Assembly: GCF_036288925.1 (NCBI RefSeq) | Contig: NZ_CP127167.1 | Location: 1 to 64,000 of the forward strand | Direction: 5' to 3' | Length of the DNA stretch: 64,000 bases | Source of the DNA: Haemophilus parainfluenzae | Lineage (GTDB): Bacteria > Pseudomonadota > Gammaproteobacteria > Enterobacterales > Pasteurellaceae | Shown: piece by piece, positions 35,817-46,833 of the stretch | How the letters are laid out: the number at the start of each line of letters is the position of its first letter | Numbering within the stretch: the stretch's first letter is position 1 | Made by a program: the position numbers and the translations under genes | Notes under the pieces: model-generated | Database searches by the model: none | Told to the model about the DNA's origin: nothing | The model's input: only the letters and a program-made list of their open reading frames with translations

Positions 35817-37031
35817 ATGCGCTCATTTCCAAAATCAGACAAATTAGAACACGTTTGCTACGATATTCGCGGACCGGTTCACAAAGAAGCTTTACGCCTA
35901 GAAGAAGAAGGCAACAAAATCTTAAAGCTTAATATCGGCAACCCTGCCCCATTTGGTTTTGAAGCACCTGATGAAATTTTAGTTGATGTGATCCGCAACC
36001 TACCATCTGCACAAGGTTATTGCGATTCCAAAGGTTTGTATTCTGCGCGTAAAGCTATCGTGCAATACTATCAATCTAAAGGTATTCATGATGCAACCGT
36101 AAACGATGTATACATCGGGAATGGTGTATCTGAATTAATTACCATGTCCATGCAAGCACTCCTTAATGACGGTGATGAAGTATTAGTTCCAATGCCAGAC
36201 TATCCATTATGGACAGCGGCTGTCACTTTAGCGGGCGGAAAAGCGGTACATTATTTATGTGATGAAGAAGCGGGCTGGTTCCCTGCTATTGATGATATTC
36301 GCGCGAAAGTCAATGCCAAAACTAAAGCTATCGTCGTGATCAACCCTAACAACCCGACAGGTGCAGTTTATAGCAAAGAGTTACTCGAAGAAATTATCCA
36401 AGTGGCACGTGAAAATAATCTGATTATTTTTGCAGATGAAATTTATGACAAGATTCTCTACGATGGTGCAATTCATCATCATATCGCTGCTCTTGCACCA
36501 GACGTATTAACCATTACATTCAATGGATTATCAAAAGCGTATCGTGTTGCGGGTTTCCGTCAAGGTTGGATGATTTTAAATGGGCCAAAACAACATGCCA
36601 AAGGCTATATTGAAGGCTTAGATATGCTGGCGTCGATGCGTTTATGTGCAAACGTACCAATGCAGCACGCCATTCAAACCGCATTAGGTGGCTATCAAAG
36701 CATTAATGAGTTTATTCAACCTGGCGGTCGTTTACTTGAACAACGTAATAAAGCCTACGAATTACTGACTCAAATCCCGGGTATTAGCTGCGTAAAACCA
36801 ATGGGGGCAATGTATATGTTCCCGAAACTCGACATCCAAAAATTCAATATTCATAGTGATGAAAAATTTGTACTCGATTTATTACGTAAAGAGAAAGTAC
36901 TTTTAGTACATGGTAAAGGGTTTAACTGGCATTCACCGGATCACTTCCGTGTGGTGACACTTCCTTATACCGGCCAATTAGAAGAAGCCATTGGAAAACT
37001 GGCACGGTTCTTAGAAACTTATCATCAATAA
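35817..37031 (+). CDS. alaA: Alanine aminotransferase AlaA
   Basis: PLP-dependent class I aminotransferase that makes alanine from pyruvate and glutamate. From ATG at 35817 the product is 404 residues. It contains DIRGPVHKEALRLEEEGNKILKLNIGNPAPFGF, NPNNPTGAVYSKELL, ADEIYDKILYD and the PLP-lysine motif FNGLSKAYRVAGFRQGWM, and aligns end to end with E. coli AlaA as I recall it. An ATG three codons upstream (35808) overlaps the AGGA ribosome binding site, so the later start was chosen. It is divergent from menF. Confidence 0.94.
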   Translation: MRSFPKSDKLEHVCYDIRGPVHKEALRLEEEGNKILKLNIGNPAPFGFEAPDEILVDVIRNLPSAQGYCDSKGLYSARKAIVQYYQSKGIHDATVNDVYIGNGVSELITMSMQALLNDGDEVLVPMPDYPLWTAAVTLAGGKAVHYLCDEEAGWFPAIDDIRAKVNAKTKAIVVINPNNPTGAVYSKELLEEIIQVARENNLIIFADEIYDKILYDGAIHHHIAALAPDVLTITFNGLSKAYRVAGFRQGWMILNGPKQHAKGYIEGLDMLASMRLCANVPMQHAIQTALGGYQSINEFIQPGGRLLEQRNKAYELLTQIPGISCVKPMGAMYMFPKLDIQKFNIHSDEKFVLDLLRKEKVLLVHGKGFNWHSPDHFRVVTLPYTGQLEEAIGKLARFLETYHQ

Positions 37032-37314
37032 TAAGAATAAAAAGAATCGATAAATTTAATCAGCCTTCTCAAATTGAGGCGACACAACCAAAGATTGAAG
37101 CCTTGCTAAGCATGCCGTCATGACTATATTGAAGAAGGCATGCGCAATGATTTTTGTGGACGATAAAACATCATGTTTTTCTAGCCAGAAATTGACTAAC
37201 AGAGAAGAGATTCAACCAAAAATTAAAAGGACTGAGCCCAATACAATATTGTCATCAGTCCTTAAATAAATCATTTAAATTTTGGAGTCAAATCATCGCT
37301 CTTTTGGCTTAAAT
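37032..37314. other. Intergenic region after alaA, with one inverted repeat
   Basis: 283 bp without a gene I can support. It contains the inverted repeat aaggactga / tcagtcctt at about 37228-37262, which could form a terminator-like hairpin but has a long loop and poor T-runs, and a shorter pair gcatgcc/ggcatgc near 37110-37142. All frames are interrupted by stops. Confidence 0.5.
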
Positions 37315-38229
37315 TCATTCATCCATATAACCCAAACTTCTTAAGGCGCGTTCATCGTCCGCCCAACCCGACTTCACTTTAACCCAAAGTTCAAGGTGTA
37401 CTTTATTATCAAATAAGCGCTCCATGTCAGCGCGTGCTTCCATACCAATGGTTTTAATTTTTTGCCCTTGAGCACCAATCACCATTTTCTTTTGACCTTC
37501 GCGCTCAACCAAAATCAAGCCATTGATTTCATAAGTACCACGCTCATTCACTTTAAATTGCTCAATTTCAACCGTTACCGAATAAGGTAGCTCTTCTCCG
37601 GTGAAACGCATTAATTTTTCACGGATAATTTCTGACGCCATAAAACGTTGTGAACGATCGGTTACATAATCCTCTGGGAAGTGATGAACACCTTTACGTA
37701 AGGACTGACGAACAATTTTCTCTAATTGATGCACATTATTACCACGTTGCGCGGATATTGGCACAATGTGAGCAAAGTTAAACTTACTGCCTAAATCCGT
37801 AATAAATGGCAACAAATCATCTTTATTCTTGACGTTATCAACTTTGTTGATAGCGAGTACAACAGGCGCTTTGGCATTACGTAATTTGTTTAACACCATT
37901 TCATCATCGGCATTCCAATGTGTGCCATCTACGACAAAAATAATGAGATCCACATCCCCGATCGCTGAACTTGCTGCACGATTCATTAAACGGTTAATCG
38001 CGCGTTTTTCTTCGATATGAAGCCCTGGAGTATCCACATAAATTTCTTGGTAGATGCCTTCGGTTTTAATTCCCACAATACGGTGACGCGTGGTTTGCGC
38101 CTTGCGGGAAGTAATCGAGATTTTTTGACCCAAAATTTTGTTTAACAGGGTAGATTTCCCTACATTTGGGCGGCCTACAATGGCGATAAAACCACAATAG
38201 GTCTCTTGTTCTTGATTTAATTCGGTCAT
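37315..38229 (-). CDS. era: GTPase Era
   Basis: Essential GTPase for 30S subunit assembly and 16S rRNA maturation. The 304-residue product has the G domain at the N-terminus (G1 GRPNVGKST near 18, G3 DTPGLH, G4 NKVD) and a C-terminal KH RNA-binding domain (about 205-290; [17 protein letters not shown]). Last gene of the minus-strand lepA-lepB-rnc-era cluster; overlaps rnc by 4 bp, the usual rnc-era coupling. Confidence 0.97.
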   Translation of the reverse strand: MTELNQEQETYCGFIAIVGRPNVGKSTLLNKILGQKISITSRKAQTTRHRIVGIKTEGIYQEIYVDTPGLHIEEKRAINRLMNRAASSAIGDVDLIIFVVDGTHWNADDEMVLNKLRNAKAPVVLAINKVDNVKNKDDLLPFITDLGSKFNFAHIVPISAQRGNNVHQLEKIVRQSLRKGVHHFPEDYVTDRSQRFMASEIIREKLMRFTGEELPYSVTVEIEQFKVNERGTYEINGLILVEREGQKKMVIGAQGQKIKTIGMEARADMERLFDNKVHLELWVKVKSGWADDERALRSLGYMDE

Positions 38230-38909
38230 TTTATTTCCAATATTTTTAAAATTTGTTCTGCGGCCGCTTGTTCTGCTTTACGGCGGCTAGAACCTTTTGC
38301 AATAAAAGTGCGGTCAATATTTGGTACGTTTTTTACCGTACATTCCACGGTGAAGGTTTGGCAATGAGCTTCACCTTCAATTTTAATTACTTCATAAGTT
38401 GGCAAGGCGAAATGCTTACCTTGTAAATATTCTTGCAAGCGTGTTTTGGCATCTTTCTGGTTATCACCCGGCTTAATTTCAGCGAGTAAAGTTTTATACC
38501 AACTACGCACAATATCTGCCGCTTTATCAAAGCTTGAATCCAATGCCATTGCGCCAATTACCGCTTCAACACAATCGGCTAAAATAGATTCTCGACGAAA
38601 TCCCCCGCTTTTCAACTCGCCAGAACCTAAGGACATATAATCCCCAAGTTCAAAATTTCGGGCAATCATTGCCAGTGTAGGCTCACGCACTAATGTTGCT
38701 CGCATTCTGCTTAGTTCACCTTCATTACAACGAGGGAATTGATGATAAAGCGCATCTGCGATGACATAATTGAGGATAGAATCACCTAGAAACTCTAGGC
38801 GTTCATTATGTTGAGTGGCGGCACTGCGGTGTGTCAGTGCCAATTTTAAGTGTTTTAGATCGGAAAATTGATAACCAATTTTTCGTTCTAGTCGATCTAA
38901 ATGATTCAT
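38226..38909 (-). CDS. rnc: Ribonuclease III
   Basis: Double-strand-specific endoribonuclease that processes rRNA precursors and structured mRNAs. The 227-residue product has the RNase III signature [11 protein letters not shown] near 38 with catalytic acidic residues, a second acidic cluster ([14 protein letters not shown]) near 114, and a C-terminal dsRNA-binding domain (about 155-225; [16 protein letters not shown]). It ends in the 4-bp overlap with era and starts 1 bp after lepB. An uptake signal core lies near its 3' end (38306-38314). Confidence 0.97.
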   Translation of the reverse strand: MNHLDRLERKIGYQFSDLKHLKLALTHRSAATQHNERLEFLGDSILNYVIADALYHQFPRCNEGELSRMRATLVREPTLAMIARNFELGDYMSLGSGELKSGGFRRESILADCVEAVIGAMALDSSFDKAADIVRSWYKTLLAEIKPGDNQKDAKTRLQEYLQGKHFALPTYEVIKIEGEAHCQTFTVECTVKNVPNIDRTFIAKGSSRRKAEQAAAEQILKILEIK

Positions 38910-38910
38910 A

Positions 38911-39960
38911 TTAATTAATTTTTGTAAAGAAACGGTCTAAACGGAAGCCTGTAGGCCACTCATTTGGTTCTTTTTCTAAACTCATCCAAATATAAGTGGC
39001 TTTACCCACGATATTTTTTTCCGGTACAAATCCCCAAAAACGGCTGTCATCACTATGATCACGGTTATCCCCCATCACAAAATATTGCCCTTCAGGCACA
39101 ATCCATTCTGCAGTAGGTAAGCCTTCTTGTGGATAGAATTCAATCCCCGAATAACGGCGCATTGGCTCCACTAAAATCGTGTGTGTCACGTCACCGATTT
39201 CCAAATATTCCACTTGCGTTGGGAATGCTGGATTTGTGGGTTCTTGTTTATATTCAAACGCTTTAGTTTGGCAATCTACTTCGCATGGTTTGCCATCTTT
39301 ACCATAAACCAGTGTTAAAGCACTTTTTTCAACATCAAGGATAATACGGTCACCGCCTTTACCCACAATGCGTTTGATGTAATCCACACCTGACATATTG
39401 TCTTTGGATGTTAACGCAAGATTTTCAGCATATGCTGCTCTCGTTGCACCTAAACTCGTACGAAGTAGTGCTTGTTCAGGCGCTTTAAACACGATCACAT
39501 CACCACGTTCTGGTTTGTTACCTTCAATAATCGTATTTTGGAAAATAGGATCTTTAATGCCATAAGTATATTTATTCACGACGAGAAAATCCCCTACGCG
39601 CAAGGTCGCTTCCATTGATCCTGATGGAATTTGAAACGGCTCAAAAATAAATGAACGTACAAGGAATACCACGGATAACACAGGGAAAAGTGAAGAAATA
39701 AATTCTGAACCTTCTGAAATTGGCTCAATTTTCGCTTTTTCTTCATCCGTTAATGCTTTGCCTGAACGTTGTTCTGCGCGTGCGATTTGACGACGACGTC
39801 TCGGCATCACCGCAAAACGGTGATAGCACCATAAAATGCCAGAAAGTACGGTTAAAATCAGCAATAAAATACTGAATGTGTTAGGCAGTTGGAAATGGTC
39901 TAATGCTTTCCAACAGGCAAATCCCACGACTAACAACAGAATAAAAAATACATTCGACAT
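38911..39960 (-). CDS. lepB: Signal peptidase I
   Basis: Inner membrane protease that removes signal peptides from exported proteins. The 349-residue product has two N-terminal membrane segments ([36 protein letters not shown]), the catalytic serine in [18 protein letters not shown] near 116, the catalytic lysine in [14 protein letters not shown], and box [18 protein letters not shown] near the C-terminus. Lies between lepA and rnc on the minus strand, as in E. coli. Confidence 0.97.
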   Translation of the reverse strand: MSNVFFILLLVVGFACWKALDHFQLPNTFSILLLILTVLSGILWCYHRFAVMPRRRRQIARAEQRSGKALTDEEKAKIEPISEGSEFISSLFPVLSVVFLVRSFIFEPFQIPSGSMEATLRVGDFLVVNKYTYGIKDPIFQNTIIEGNKPERGDVIVFKAPEQALLRTSLGATRAAYAENLALTSKDNMSGVDYIKRIVGKGGDRIILDVEKSALTLVYGKDGKPCEVDCQTKAFEYKQEPTNPAFPTQVEYLEIGDVTHTILVEPMRRYSGIEFYPQEGLPTAEWIVPEGQYFVMGDNRDHSDDSRFWGFVPEKNIVGKATYIWMSLEKEPNEWPTGFRLDRFFTKIN

Positions 39961-39969
39961 AGCTCTTTC

Positions 39970-41766
39970 CTATTTATCTTTACCAACGTGTAAGATCGCT
40001 AAAAACGCTTCTTGCGGCACTTCCACGTTACCTAAAGATTTCATTCGTTTTTTACCTTCTTTCTGTTTCTGTAAGAGTTTTTTCTTACGGCTCACATCAC
40101 CACCATAACATTTTGCTAATACGTTTTTACGCAATTGTTTTACGGTTGAACGCGCAATAATGTGGTTACCAATCGCGGCTTGGATCGCGATATCAAATTG
40201 CTGACGTGGAATCAGCTCACGCATTTTTTCAACTAACTCACGACCACGATAAGGGGCGTTATCTTTATGAACAATTAACGCTAACGCATCAACACGATCA
40301 CCATTAATCATGATATCCACGCGCACCATGTCCGCCGCTTGGAAACGTTTAAAACCATAATCCAAGGAGGCATAACCGCGAGAAGTTGATTTCAAGCGAT
40401 CGAAGAAATCTAATACTACTTCGCCCATTGGGATTTCATAAGTTAACGCAATTTGGTTGCCGTGATACACCATATTGGTTTGTACACCACGTTTTTCCAC
40501 ACAAAGAGTAATCACGTTACCTAAGAATTCCTGTGGTACTAACATATTACATTCTGCGATAGGCTCGCGAATTTCTGAAATATTATTCAATGGCGGTAAT
40601 TTCGCTGGACTATCCACATAAACCACTTCACCATTGGTCATTTCGACTTCATAAATTACAGTTGGTGCCGTGGTAATCAAATCAAGATCGTATTCACGCT
40701 CTAAACGCTCTTGAATGATCTCCATGTGTAAAAGCCCCAAGAAACCACAACGGAAACCAAAACCTAAAGCCGTCGAGTTTTCTGGCTCATAGAAAAGCGA
40801 CGCATCGTTTAAGCTTAATTTACCTAACGCATCGCGGAAAGCTTCGTAATCATCTGAACTAACTGGGAATAAACCGGCATAAACCTGTGGTTTTACTTTC
40901 TTAAAGCCTGGCAATACATGGCTTGCCGGATTATGTTGATGGGTTAAGGTATCCCCTACTGGTGCACCTAAAATATCTTTAATTGCACAAACAACCCAGC
41001 CTACTTCGCCGGTATTTAATACGGTCGTATCCACTTGTTTTGGCGTAAAAATCCCTAAACGATCAACGTTATAAGCCTGTCCGGTAGACATGACTTTGAT
41101 TTTATCGCCTTTACGCAAGACACCATTTTTAATACGAACTAATGACACCACGCCTAAATAGTTATCGAACCAAGAGTCAATAATCAATGCTTGTAATGGT
41201 GCTTCAGGATCACCTTCTGGCGCAGGAATTTTCGCAACAATTTCTTCTAATACATCTTCAATACCCACACCGGTTTTCGCCGAACAACGTACCGCTTCCA
41301 TCGCATCAATACCGACGATGTCTTCAATTTCTTCTGCTACACGTTCAGGATCTGCTGCGGGTAAGTCGATTTTATTCAAAATCGGCACGACTTCTAAATC
41401 CATTTCAATGGCGGTATAGCAGTTTGCCAAGGTTTGAGCTTCTACGCCTTGTCCCGCATCCACAACTAGCAATGCCCCTTCACAAGCCGCAAGAGAACGC
41501 GACACTTCATAAGAGAAGTCCACGTGTCCTGGTGTATCGATAAAGTTTAATTGGTATGTTTCACCGTCTTTGGCTTGATAATTTAAGGTTACACTCTGCG
41601 CTTTAATGGTAATACCGCGCTCACGCTCAAGATCCATGGAATCCAGCACTTGCGCTTCCATTTCACGATCCGAAAGGCCCCCACAGGTCTGAATTAATCG
41701 GTCAGAAAGAGTCGATTTACCGTGGTCAATATGGGCAATAATAGAAAAGTTGCGAATATTCTTCAT
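39970..41766 (-). CDS. lepA: Elongation factor 4 (LepA)
   Basis: Ribosome-dependent translational GTPase related to EF-G. From ATG at 41766 the product is 598 residues and starts [24 protein letters not shown], the family N-terminus; an in-frame ATG nine codons upstream was rejected. G motifs seen are [17 protein letters not shown] and NKIDLP, and the LepA-specific C-terminal domain ends [39 protein letters not shown]. First gene of lepA-lepB-rnc-era. The upstream region contains an uptake signal core (41854-41862). Confidence 0.97.
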   Translation of the reverse strand: MKNIRNFSIIAHIDHGKSTLSDRLIQTCGGLSDREMEAQVLDSMDLERERGITIKAQSVTLNYQAKDGETYQLNFIDTPGHVDFSYEVSRSLAACEGALLVVDAGQGVEAQTLANCYTAIEMDLEVVPILNKIDLPAADPERVAEEIEDIVGIDAMEAVRCSAKTGVGIEDVLEEIVAKIPAPEGDPEAPLQALIIDSWFDNYLGVVSLVRIKNGVLRKGDKIKVMSTGQAYNVDRLGIFTPKQVDTTVLNTGEVGWVVCAIKDILGAPVGDTLTHQHNPASHVLPGFKKVKPQVYAGLFPVSSDDYEAFRDALGKLSLNDASLFYEPENSTALGFGFRCGFLGLLHMEIIQERLEREYDLDLITTAPTVIYEVEMTNGEVVYVDSPAKLPPLNNISEIREPIAECNMLVPQEFLGNVITLCVEKRGVQTNMVYHGNQIALTYEIPMGEVVLDFFDRLKSTSRGYASLDYGFKRFQAADMVRVDIMINGDRVDALALIVHKDNAPYRGRELVEKMRELIPRQQFDIAIQAAIGNHIIARSTVKQLRKNVLAKCYGGDVSRKKKLLQKQKEGKKRMKSLGNVEVPQEAFLAILHVGKDK

Positions 41767-41889
41767 AAATAGATTAGTTTTCTCAAAAATCATTAAATTT
41801 AACTGGCGGATTGTACCTGAAAAGCGCAGAAATCGCTAGGGATCAAAGGGAAAAGTGCGGTCAAATTTTCAAACCTTTTAGATAAGACA

Positions 41890-41920
41890 AAACCCCGAAT
41901 GACTTCGGGGTTTCTTTTTT
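41890..41920 (-). terminator. grcA terminator
   Basis: Hairpin aaaccccgaa / ttcggggttt at 41890-41913, 21 bp after the grcA stop, with T-rich sequence after the stem on both strands (TTTTGTC on the minus side, TTTCTTTTTT on the plus side). Confidence 0.8.
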
Positions 41921-41934
41921 CATTCAAACTGAAA

Positions 41935-42318
41935 TTATAGGCTTTCAGTGAAAGTACGAGTAATAACGTCGCGTTGTTGTTCTGGTGTTAAAGAGTTGAA
42001 ACGTACTGCGTAACCAGAAACACGGATAGTTAATTGTGGATATTTATCCGGGTTGTTTACTGCATCTTCTAACGTTTCACGACGTAATACGTTTACGTTT
42101 AAGTGTTGACCACCTTCAACTTTAACAGTTGGTGCTACGTTTACCGGTAATTCACGATATTCGATTTGGCCTAATTCGCTCACTGCCACAACTTGGTCTT
42201 CAGCAAATTCGCCTTTGGCACATAAGCAACGAGCTTCATTTTTCTCGCTGTCTAATAACCAGAATGAGTTTAAAAGATTGTCATTTGCTGCTTGAGTAAT
42301 TTGAATACCTTTGATCAT
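41935..42318 (-). CDS. grcA: Autonomous glycyl radical cofactor GrcA (YfiD)
   Basis: Spare glycyl-radical domain that restores pyruvate formate-lyase damaged by oxygen. The 127-residue product resembles the C-terminus of PflB and contains the radical glycine in the RVSGYAVRF motif near residue 103. AGGAGGC precedes the ATG. It stands alone on the minus strand, followed by a terminator. An FNR-like site upstream (42440-42453) fits anaerobic induction. Confidence 0.95.
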   Translation of the reverse strand: MIKGIQITQAANDNLLNSFWLLDSEKNEARCLCAKGEFAEDQVVAVSELGQIEYRELPVNVAPTVKVEGGQHLNVNVLRRETLEDAVNNPDKYPQLTIRVSGYAVRFNSLTPEQQRDVITRTFTESL

Positions 42319-42439
42319 AAAATGCCTCCTAGTTTGGCGTTTGTATATTAATTGAACTGTGCAAATTTTATCAAATTATTTTAAAATTTCAATTTATTTT
42401 GACTTAAAACAGATTCTTTTTTCAAACTATCTTATAAAA

Positions 42440-42453
42440 TTGATCTAAATTAA
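42440..42453. promoter_or_regulatory. FNR-like site between grcA and ung
   Basis: TTGAT-CTAA-ATTAA, one mismatch from TTGAT-N4-ATCAA, about 120 bp upstream of grcA and 130 bp upstream of the divergent ung. grcA is the likelier target. The surrounding 42319-42581 region is very AT-rich and no clear -10/-35 pair was fixed. Confidence 0.45.
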
Positions 42454-42581
42454 AGTTTTAGATATAAAAAATACAATATATATTTTTATTTAACAAAATA
42501 TTAACATACTTGATCAAATAAAGCCTTTATCAGTCATTTCATCTATAATATTCGGAAATTTATCTAATAAGGAAATATAAC

Positions 42582-43241
42582 ATGAAAACTTGGACAGATG
42601 TTATCGGTCAAGAGAAAGAAAAACCTTACTTTAAACACATTCTACAGCAAGTTCATCAAGAGCGACTAGCCGGAAAAACCATTTACCCACCGCAAGACGA
42701 AGTATTTAATGCCTTTAAATATACGGCATTTGATGAGGTGAAAGTTGTCATTTTAGGACAGGATCCCTATCATGGTCCAAATCAAGCGCACGGTTTAGCT
42801 TTTTCGGTGAAACCTGAGGTTGCCATTCCCCCTTCTCTACTGAATATGTATAAAGAATTGGCTAACGATATTCCTGGTTTTCAAATGCCAAATTATGGCT
42901 ACTTAGTGAAATGGGCTGAGCAAGGTGTACTGTTGCTTAACACCGTGCTAACTGTAGAGCGCGGCATGGCTCATTCACATGCTAAATTTGGTTGGGAAAT
43001 CTTTACAGACCAAGTAATTGCAGCACTCAATGAACACCGTGAAAAAATAGTATTTTTACTTTGGGGAAGTCATGCGCAGAAAAAAGGGCAATTTATTGAT
43101 CGCAATCGTCATTATGTTTTAACTGCCCCGCACCCTTCCCCTCTTTCAGCACATCGTGGTTTTCTAGGATGTCATCATTTTTCTAAAGCCAATGAATACT
43201 TAAAACAACATGGTTTAACTGAAATTGATTGGCAAGTTTAA
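42582..43241 (+). CDS. ung: Uracil-DNA glycosylase
   Basis: Removes uracil from DNA at the start of base excision repair. The 219-residue product carries the water-activating motif [18 protein letters not shown] near 61, the uracil-binding region [10 protein letters not shown], and the minor-groove loop [11 protein letters not shown] near 186. AAGGAAA precedes the ATG. It converges with tadA, and the two coding regions overlap by 4 bp at their 3' ends. Together with dut (12.9 kb) it limits uracil in DNA. Confidence 0.97.
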   Translation: MKTWTDVIGQEKEKPYFKHILQQVHQERLAGKTIYPPQDEVFNAFKYTAFDEVKVVILGQDPYHGPNQAHGLAFSVKPEVAIPPSLLNMYKELANDIPGFQMPNYGYLVKWAEQGVLLLNTVLTVERGMAHSHAKFGWEIFTDQVIAALNEHREKIVFLLWGSHAQKKGQFIDRNRHYVLTAPHPSPLSAHRGFLGCHHFSKANEYLKQHGLTEIDWQV

Positions 43242-43756
43242 GATTGCAATTCAACATCAAGCGGGAGAGTCTTTTTCCGCTTTTCTTCCTTTTTCTGCTC
43301 TCGTCTTTTTTTAAAAAAATCACTCAATTTCTGGCCGCACTTTTCTGCCAGCACGCCAGAGGTAATTTCTAACGTATGATTCATTTTATAATCATCAAAA
43401 AAGTGGAAACGAGAACCTACAGCTCCCGTTTTATAATCTGACGCACCGAAGACTAAGCGTTTAATGCGGCTATGTAAAATCGCGCCCGCACACATGGTGC
43501 AAGGCTCTAGAGTGACATAAAGTGTGGTATTGAGCAGACGATAATTTTGAATATGTTGTGCGGCATTACGCAATGCGACAATTTCAGCGTGAGCGGTCGG
43601 ATCATTTTCAATGATAGATAAATTCCAGCCTTCACCGAGAATATTTCCTTCATCATCTACCAACACAGCCCCGACTGGAATCTCACCGAGTGCTTTTGCA
43701 CGATCGGCAAGCATCAGGGCGTGTTGCATAAATTTCTCGTCTAAATCTGACCGCAC
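43238..43756 (-). CDS. tadA: tRNA-specific adenosine deaminase TadA
   Basis: Deaminates A34 to inosine in tRNA-Arg(ACG), which is essential for decoding. The 172-residue product has the deaminase zinc motifs [13 protein letters not shown] (His and the catalytic Glu) and [11 protein letters not shown] (two Cys). Start is GTG at 43756: a TAG lies in frame four codons upstream, and the start sits in a degenerate uptake signal. An ATG nine codons in is possible but would cut conserved residues. It lies 9 bp after thyA in the minus-strand run rppH-tauE-lgt-thyA-tadA. Confidence 0.93.
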   Translation of the reverse strand: MRSDLDEKFMQHALMLADRAKALGEIPVGAVLVDDEGNILGEGWNLSIIENDPTAHAEIVALRNAAQHIQNYRLLNTTLYVTLEPCTMCAGAILHSRIKRLVFGASDYKTGAVGSRFHFFDDYKMNHTLEITSGVLAEKCGQKLSDFFKKRREQKKEEKRKKTLPLDVELQS

Positions 43757-43765
43757 GTTGAATGC

Positions 43766-44617
43766 CTAAACAGAGAAAGGATATTTGATTGGTTCGTGAG
43801 ATTGATAACCCACCACCTTGAAATCATCCATCGTTACCCAAGTTTCAAGATCTTCAAGAGTTTTAATATCAGGATTAATTTCTAATTGTGGTGAAGGGAA
43901 TGGTTCACGTTTTAATTGCACATCACGCATTAACTCAAGTTGGTCTTCATAAATATGCGCATTTACAATTTTATGATATGCCTTACCCGGTTTATTGCCA
44001 GTAATTTGCGCCATCAAAACAAGGAAAGTAAAGACCTGAATTTGATTGAAGTTTAAGCCAAGTGGCACATCACAAGAGCGTTGGTAGCTCGTTAAGTGCA
44101 ATGTATCGCCTACTAAAGAAAAAGTATGTGTGTGCATGCAAGGACGCAAACAGCCTAGATCAAATTCGCCTGGATTGAAGAAAGTCAGAATCTCACCGCG
44201 GTCATCAATCCCTCGGCTTAAATTGTTCACAATTTTACGAAGTTGATCGATGGTTTCGCCATTCGGTTTACGCCATGCTCTGCCTTGTACGCCATAAACG
44301 CGGCCCATATCATCGGTGCCTTTACGATGTGGATTGGCAAGCCAAGCGGCATTTTCATTAGCATTGGCATCCCATGTTTTAGTACCCAGCTTACGGAAAT
44401 CCGCGGCGTTATCATAACCACGAATATAACCTAAAAATTCCGCAATCGCTGCTTTCCAATAGCTTTTACGCGTGGTAATTAAGGGAAATTGATTATTAGC
44501 AACATCATATTCTAAATCCGCATTAATCACTGTAAGGCAACGCTTGCCAGTACGCTCGTTAGCAACCCACTCACCTTCATTTACAATGCGATGACAAAGA
44601 TCTAAATATTGTTTCAT
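43766..44617 (-). CDS. thyA: Thymidylate synthase
   Basis: Methylates dUMP to dTMP using methylenetetrahydrofolate. From ATG at 44617 (AAGGAG upstream) the product is 283 residues, beginning [17 protein letters not shown]. It has the active-site region [13 protein letters not shown] with the catalytic Cys, then [18 protein letters not shown], and [12 protein letters not shown]. An in-frame ATG nine codons upstream overlaps lgt and was rejected. Compared with E. coli ThyA the protein is longer and has insertions in the first half, as in other Haemophilus. Confidence 0.96.
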   Translation of the reverse strand: MKQYLDLCHRIVNEGEWVANERTGKRCLTVINADLEYDVANNQFPLITTRKSYWKAAIAEFLGYIRGYDNAADFRKLGTKTWDANANENAAWLANPHRKGTDDMGRVYGVQGRAWRKPNGETIDQLRKIVNNLSRGIDDRGEILTFFNPGEFDLGCLRPCMHTHTFSLVGDTLHLTSYQRSCDVPLGLNFNQIQVFTFLVLMAQITGNKPGKAYHKIVNAHIYEDQLELMRDVQLKREPFPSPQLEINPDIKTLEDLETWVTMDDFKVVGYQSHEPIKYPFSV

Positions 44618-44627
44618 AAAAAACTCC

Positions 44628-45437
44628 TTACTGACGAACCGCACTTTTCGTGCGATTGTATGCCCATGCCATAATTAATCCACCACCGATAATCATCGGT
44701 AAGCAAAGGGCCTGACCACGTGTCATGATGCCTAAGAAAGATTCCACTTCTGGCTCACGGACATATTCAACGATAAAACGGAAAATCCCGTAACCAACCA
44801 GGAATAATCCTGCTACAGAACCTGCTGGACGAGGCTTTTTAATAAAGAGATTCAGAATAATAAACAGTACGAAACCTTCTAAAAATGCTTCATAAAGCTG
44901 TGAAGGATGGCGTGGTAATAAGAGTGGATCATTTGGGAAAATCATCGCCCAAGGCACATCGGTTTCTCGTCCCCAAAGTTCTAAATTGATGAAGTTACCA
45001 ATTCGTCCCATCCCTAAACCAAATGGAATCAAGGGCGCCACGAAATCTGCCGTCTGCCAGAAACTTCTTTTTTGAGAATAAGAAGTCCAAATCATTGAGA
45101 TAATCACACCAATTAACCCACCATGGAATGACATTCCGCCTTCCCAAACACGGAATAAATACAGTGGATCTTGCAGAAAATGATCGAAGTTATAGAAAAA
45201 AACATCGCCAATGCGGCCACCTAAGAATACGCCCATAAAGCCATTAAAAAGCAATGTATCCACTTGATCGACGGTCCAACCACTATTAGGTTGATTTGCA
45301 CGACGAACCGCTAGCCAACGAGCAAAGATAAAGCCTAATAAATACATTAAGCCATACCAACGCAGCCCAATATTGCTGTCACCAAAAGTGAAAATAGTCG
45401 GATCAAAATGTGGAAGTATCAAAAATTCTGAATTCAT
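44628..45437 (-). CDS. lgt: Prolipoprotein diacylglyceryl transferase
   Basis: Inner membrane enzyme that adds diacylglycerol to the lipobox cysteine of prolipoproteins. The 269-residue product has several membrane segments and the family motifs [26 protein letters not shown] (catalytic His region) and [16 protein letters not shown] near residues 143-158. It ends 10 bp before thyA and starts 8 bp after the tauE gene on the minus strand. An uptake signal core overlaps its 3' end (44638-44646). Confidence 0.96.
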   Translation of the reverse strand: MNSEFLILPHFDPTIFTFGDSNIGLRWYGLMYLLGFIFARWLAVRRANQPNSGWTVDQVDTLLFNGFMGVFLGGRIGDVFFYNFDHFLQDPLYLFRVWEGGMSFHGGLIGVIISMIWTSYSQKRSFWQTADFVAPLIPFGLGMGRIGNFINLELWGRETDVPWAMIFPNDPLLLPRHPSQLYEAFLEGFVLFIILNLFIKKPRPAGSVAGLFLVGYGIFRFIVEYVREPEVESFLGIMTRGQALCLPMIIGGGLIMAWAYNRTKSAVRQ

Positions 45438-45445
45438 AACATTCC

Positions 45446-46240
45446 TTATTTCATAAACATATCAACTGCGATGGCAATTAATAACAAGGCAAAGCCTTTT
45501 TTCAAGGTTGGGACAGGGAGTTTTGAGGTCGCTGTTGCCCCTAATTTAGAAGTGAAAAATGAGGTGACCGTAATACCGAGCACTGCGGGTAAATAAATAT
45601 AACCGAGGGAATAATCCGGCATGGAAGGGTTGCCCCAACCGCTCACCATAAAGCTTAACATGCCAGATAAACCAAGAAGCGCACCACAGAACGCAGAAGA
45701 ACCGATAGATTTTTTCATATCAATCCCGCGAGAGTTTAAAAATGGTACGATAAAACCACCGCCGCCAATGCCAGCTGCACTTGATGCCATACCAATCAAG
45801 ATACCGCCAATAACGGAAGATTGTGTTGTTAAAGGTTTGGTTTTCCCTGTGCTTTTCTTAATAGAAATCACCATTTTGGCTGCTAAATAAACGACTAAAC
45901 AAGCAAAGATTTTAGCGGATACATCACGATCGAGTTTGCCAATAAATAACCCGGAGATAAATACCGTAATCATGATCACCGGCGCGAGTACTTTCACCGC
46001 ACTCCACACTATATTACCCAATTTATGGTGGCGCTGTGCGGAAGAAAATCCGGTAATCACAATGGTCGCAAATGAAGTCCCCAAGGCTGTGGACATCAAC
46101 ATTTGATCAGGAATACCCATCATCGGCAATAAATAAACCAAGGTTGGCACAATAACTAATCCACCGCCAATGCCAAATAATCCGGCAAGAAAACCAACGA
46201 TAGCCCCGACAAGCAAACAAAGTAGAATAAAAGTGAGCAT
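45446..46240 (-). CDS. TauE/SafE family membrane permease
   Basis: Probable anion exporter of the sulfite exporter TauE/SafE family (DUF81). The 264-residue product has about eight membrane segments and two internally similar halves, each with a glycine-rich motif ([21 protein letters not shown] near 18-38; [20 protein letters not shown] near 154-173). Substrate is not deducible. It starts inside the rppH stop codon (TAATG), so translation is coupled, and is followed by lgt. Confidence 0.88.
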   Translation of the reverse strand: MLTFILLCLLVGAIVGFLAGLFGIGGGLVIVPTLVYLLPMMGIPDQMLMSTALGTSFATIVITGFSSAQRHHKLGNIVWSAVKVLAPVIMITVFISGLFIGKLDRDVSAKIFACLVVYLAAKMVISIKKSTGKTKPLTTQSSVIGGILIGMASSAAGIGGGGFIVPFLNSRGIDMKKSIGSSAFCGALLGLSGMLSFMVSGWGNPSMPDYSLGYIYLPAVLGITVTSFFTSKLGATATSKLPVPTLKKGFALLLIAIAVDMFMK

Positions 46241-46833
46241 TATTGTCCCCTTGATTTATAAGATGAACGTTTTTGATATTTAGAAAAGCCATTTTTACGC
46301 GGCGCATGATAAGGTTTATTTGTCTCATGCTCTTGCGTATTTTCAAGCAATGTTTTTTCGTTGCCAAACATCACTTGAGCAAACTCTTTCATCGCTTTGC
46401 GATAAACATCTTTCTTAAAAGACACAACCTGACGTACGGGATACCAAAAATTCACCCAACGCCAACCATCAAATTCGGGGGATTTTGTTGTGTTCATATT
46501 AATATTTTTTTCATCACCCACTAATTGCAACAGAAACCAACGTTGTTTTTGACCTATACACATGGGTTTGCTGTCATAACGCAACAATCTTTTCGGCAGC
46601 TTATAACGCAACCAATGTTTAGAGGCATAAAGCACCTTCACATCTTTGGGTTGCAAACCAACCTCTTCATATAATTCACGATACATGGCTTGTTCAGCAC
46701 TTTCATTATCGTTAATCCCACCTTGCGGGAATTGCCACGAATTCTGTCCGTATCGTTTAGCCCAAAGCACCTGCCCTTTTCGATTACAAATGACAATGCC
46801 TACATTTGGACGGTAGCCATCAAAATCGAGCAC
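46240..46833 (-). CDS. rppH: RNA pyrophosphohydrolase RppH (Nudix)
   Basis: Removes pyrophosphate from mRNA 5' ends, triggering RNase E decay. The 197-residue product starts with GTG at 46833 ([16 protein letters not shown], matching the family N-terminus) and has the Nudix box [22 protein letters not shown] near 37-58, followed by [19 protein letters not shown]. The C-terminus is basic ([18 protein letters not shown]). First gene of rppH-tauE-lgt-thyA-tadA. No strong ribosome binding site is visible. Confidence 0.95.
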   Translation of the reverse strand: MLDFDGYRPNVGIVICNRKGQVLWAKRYGQNSWQFPQGGINDNESAEQAMYRELYEEVGLQPKDVKVLYASKHWLRYKLPKRLLRYDSKPMCIGQKQRWFLLQLVGDEKNINMNTTKSPEFDGWRWVNFWYPVRQVVSFKKDVYRKAMKEFAQVMFGNEKTLLENTQEHETNKPYHAPRKNGFSKYQKRSSYKSRGQ

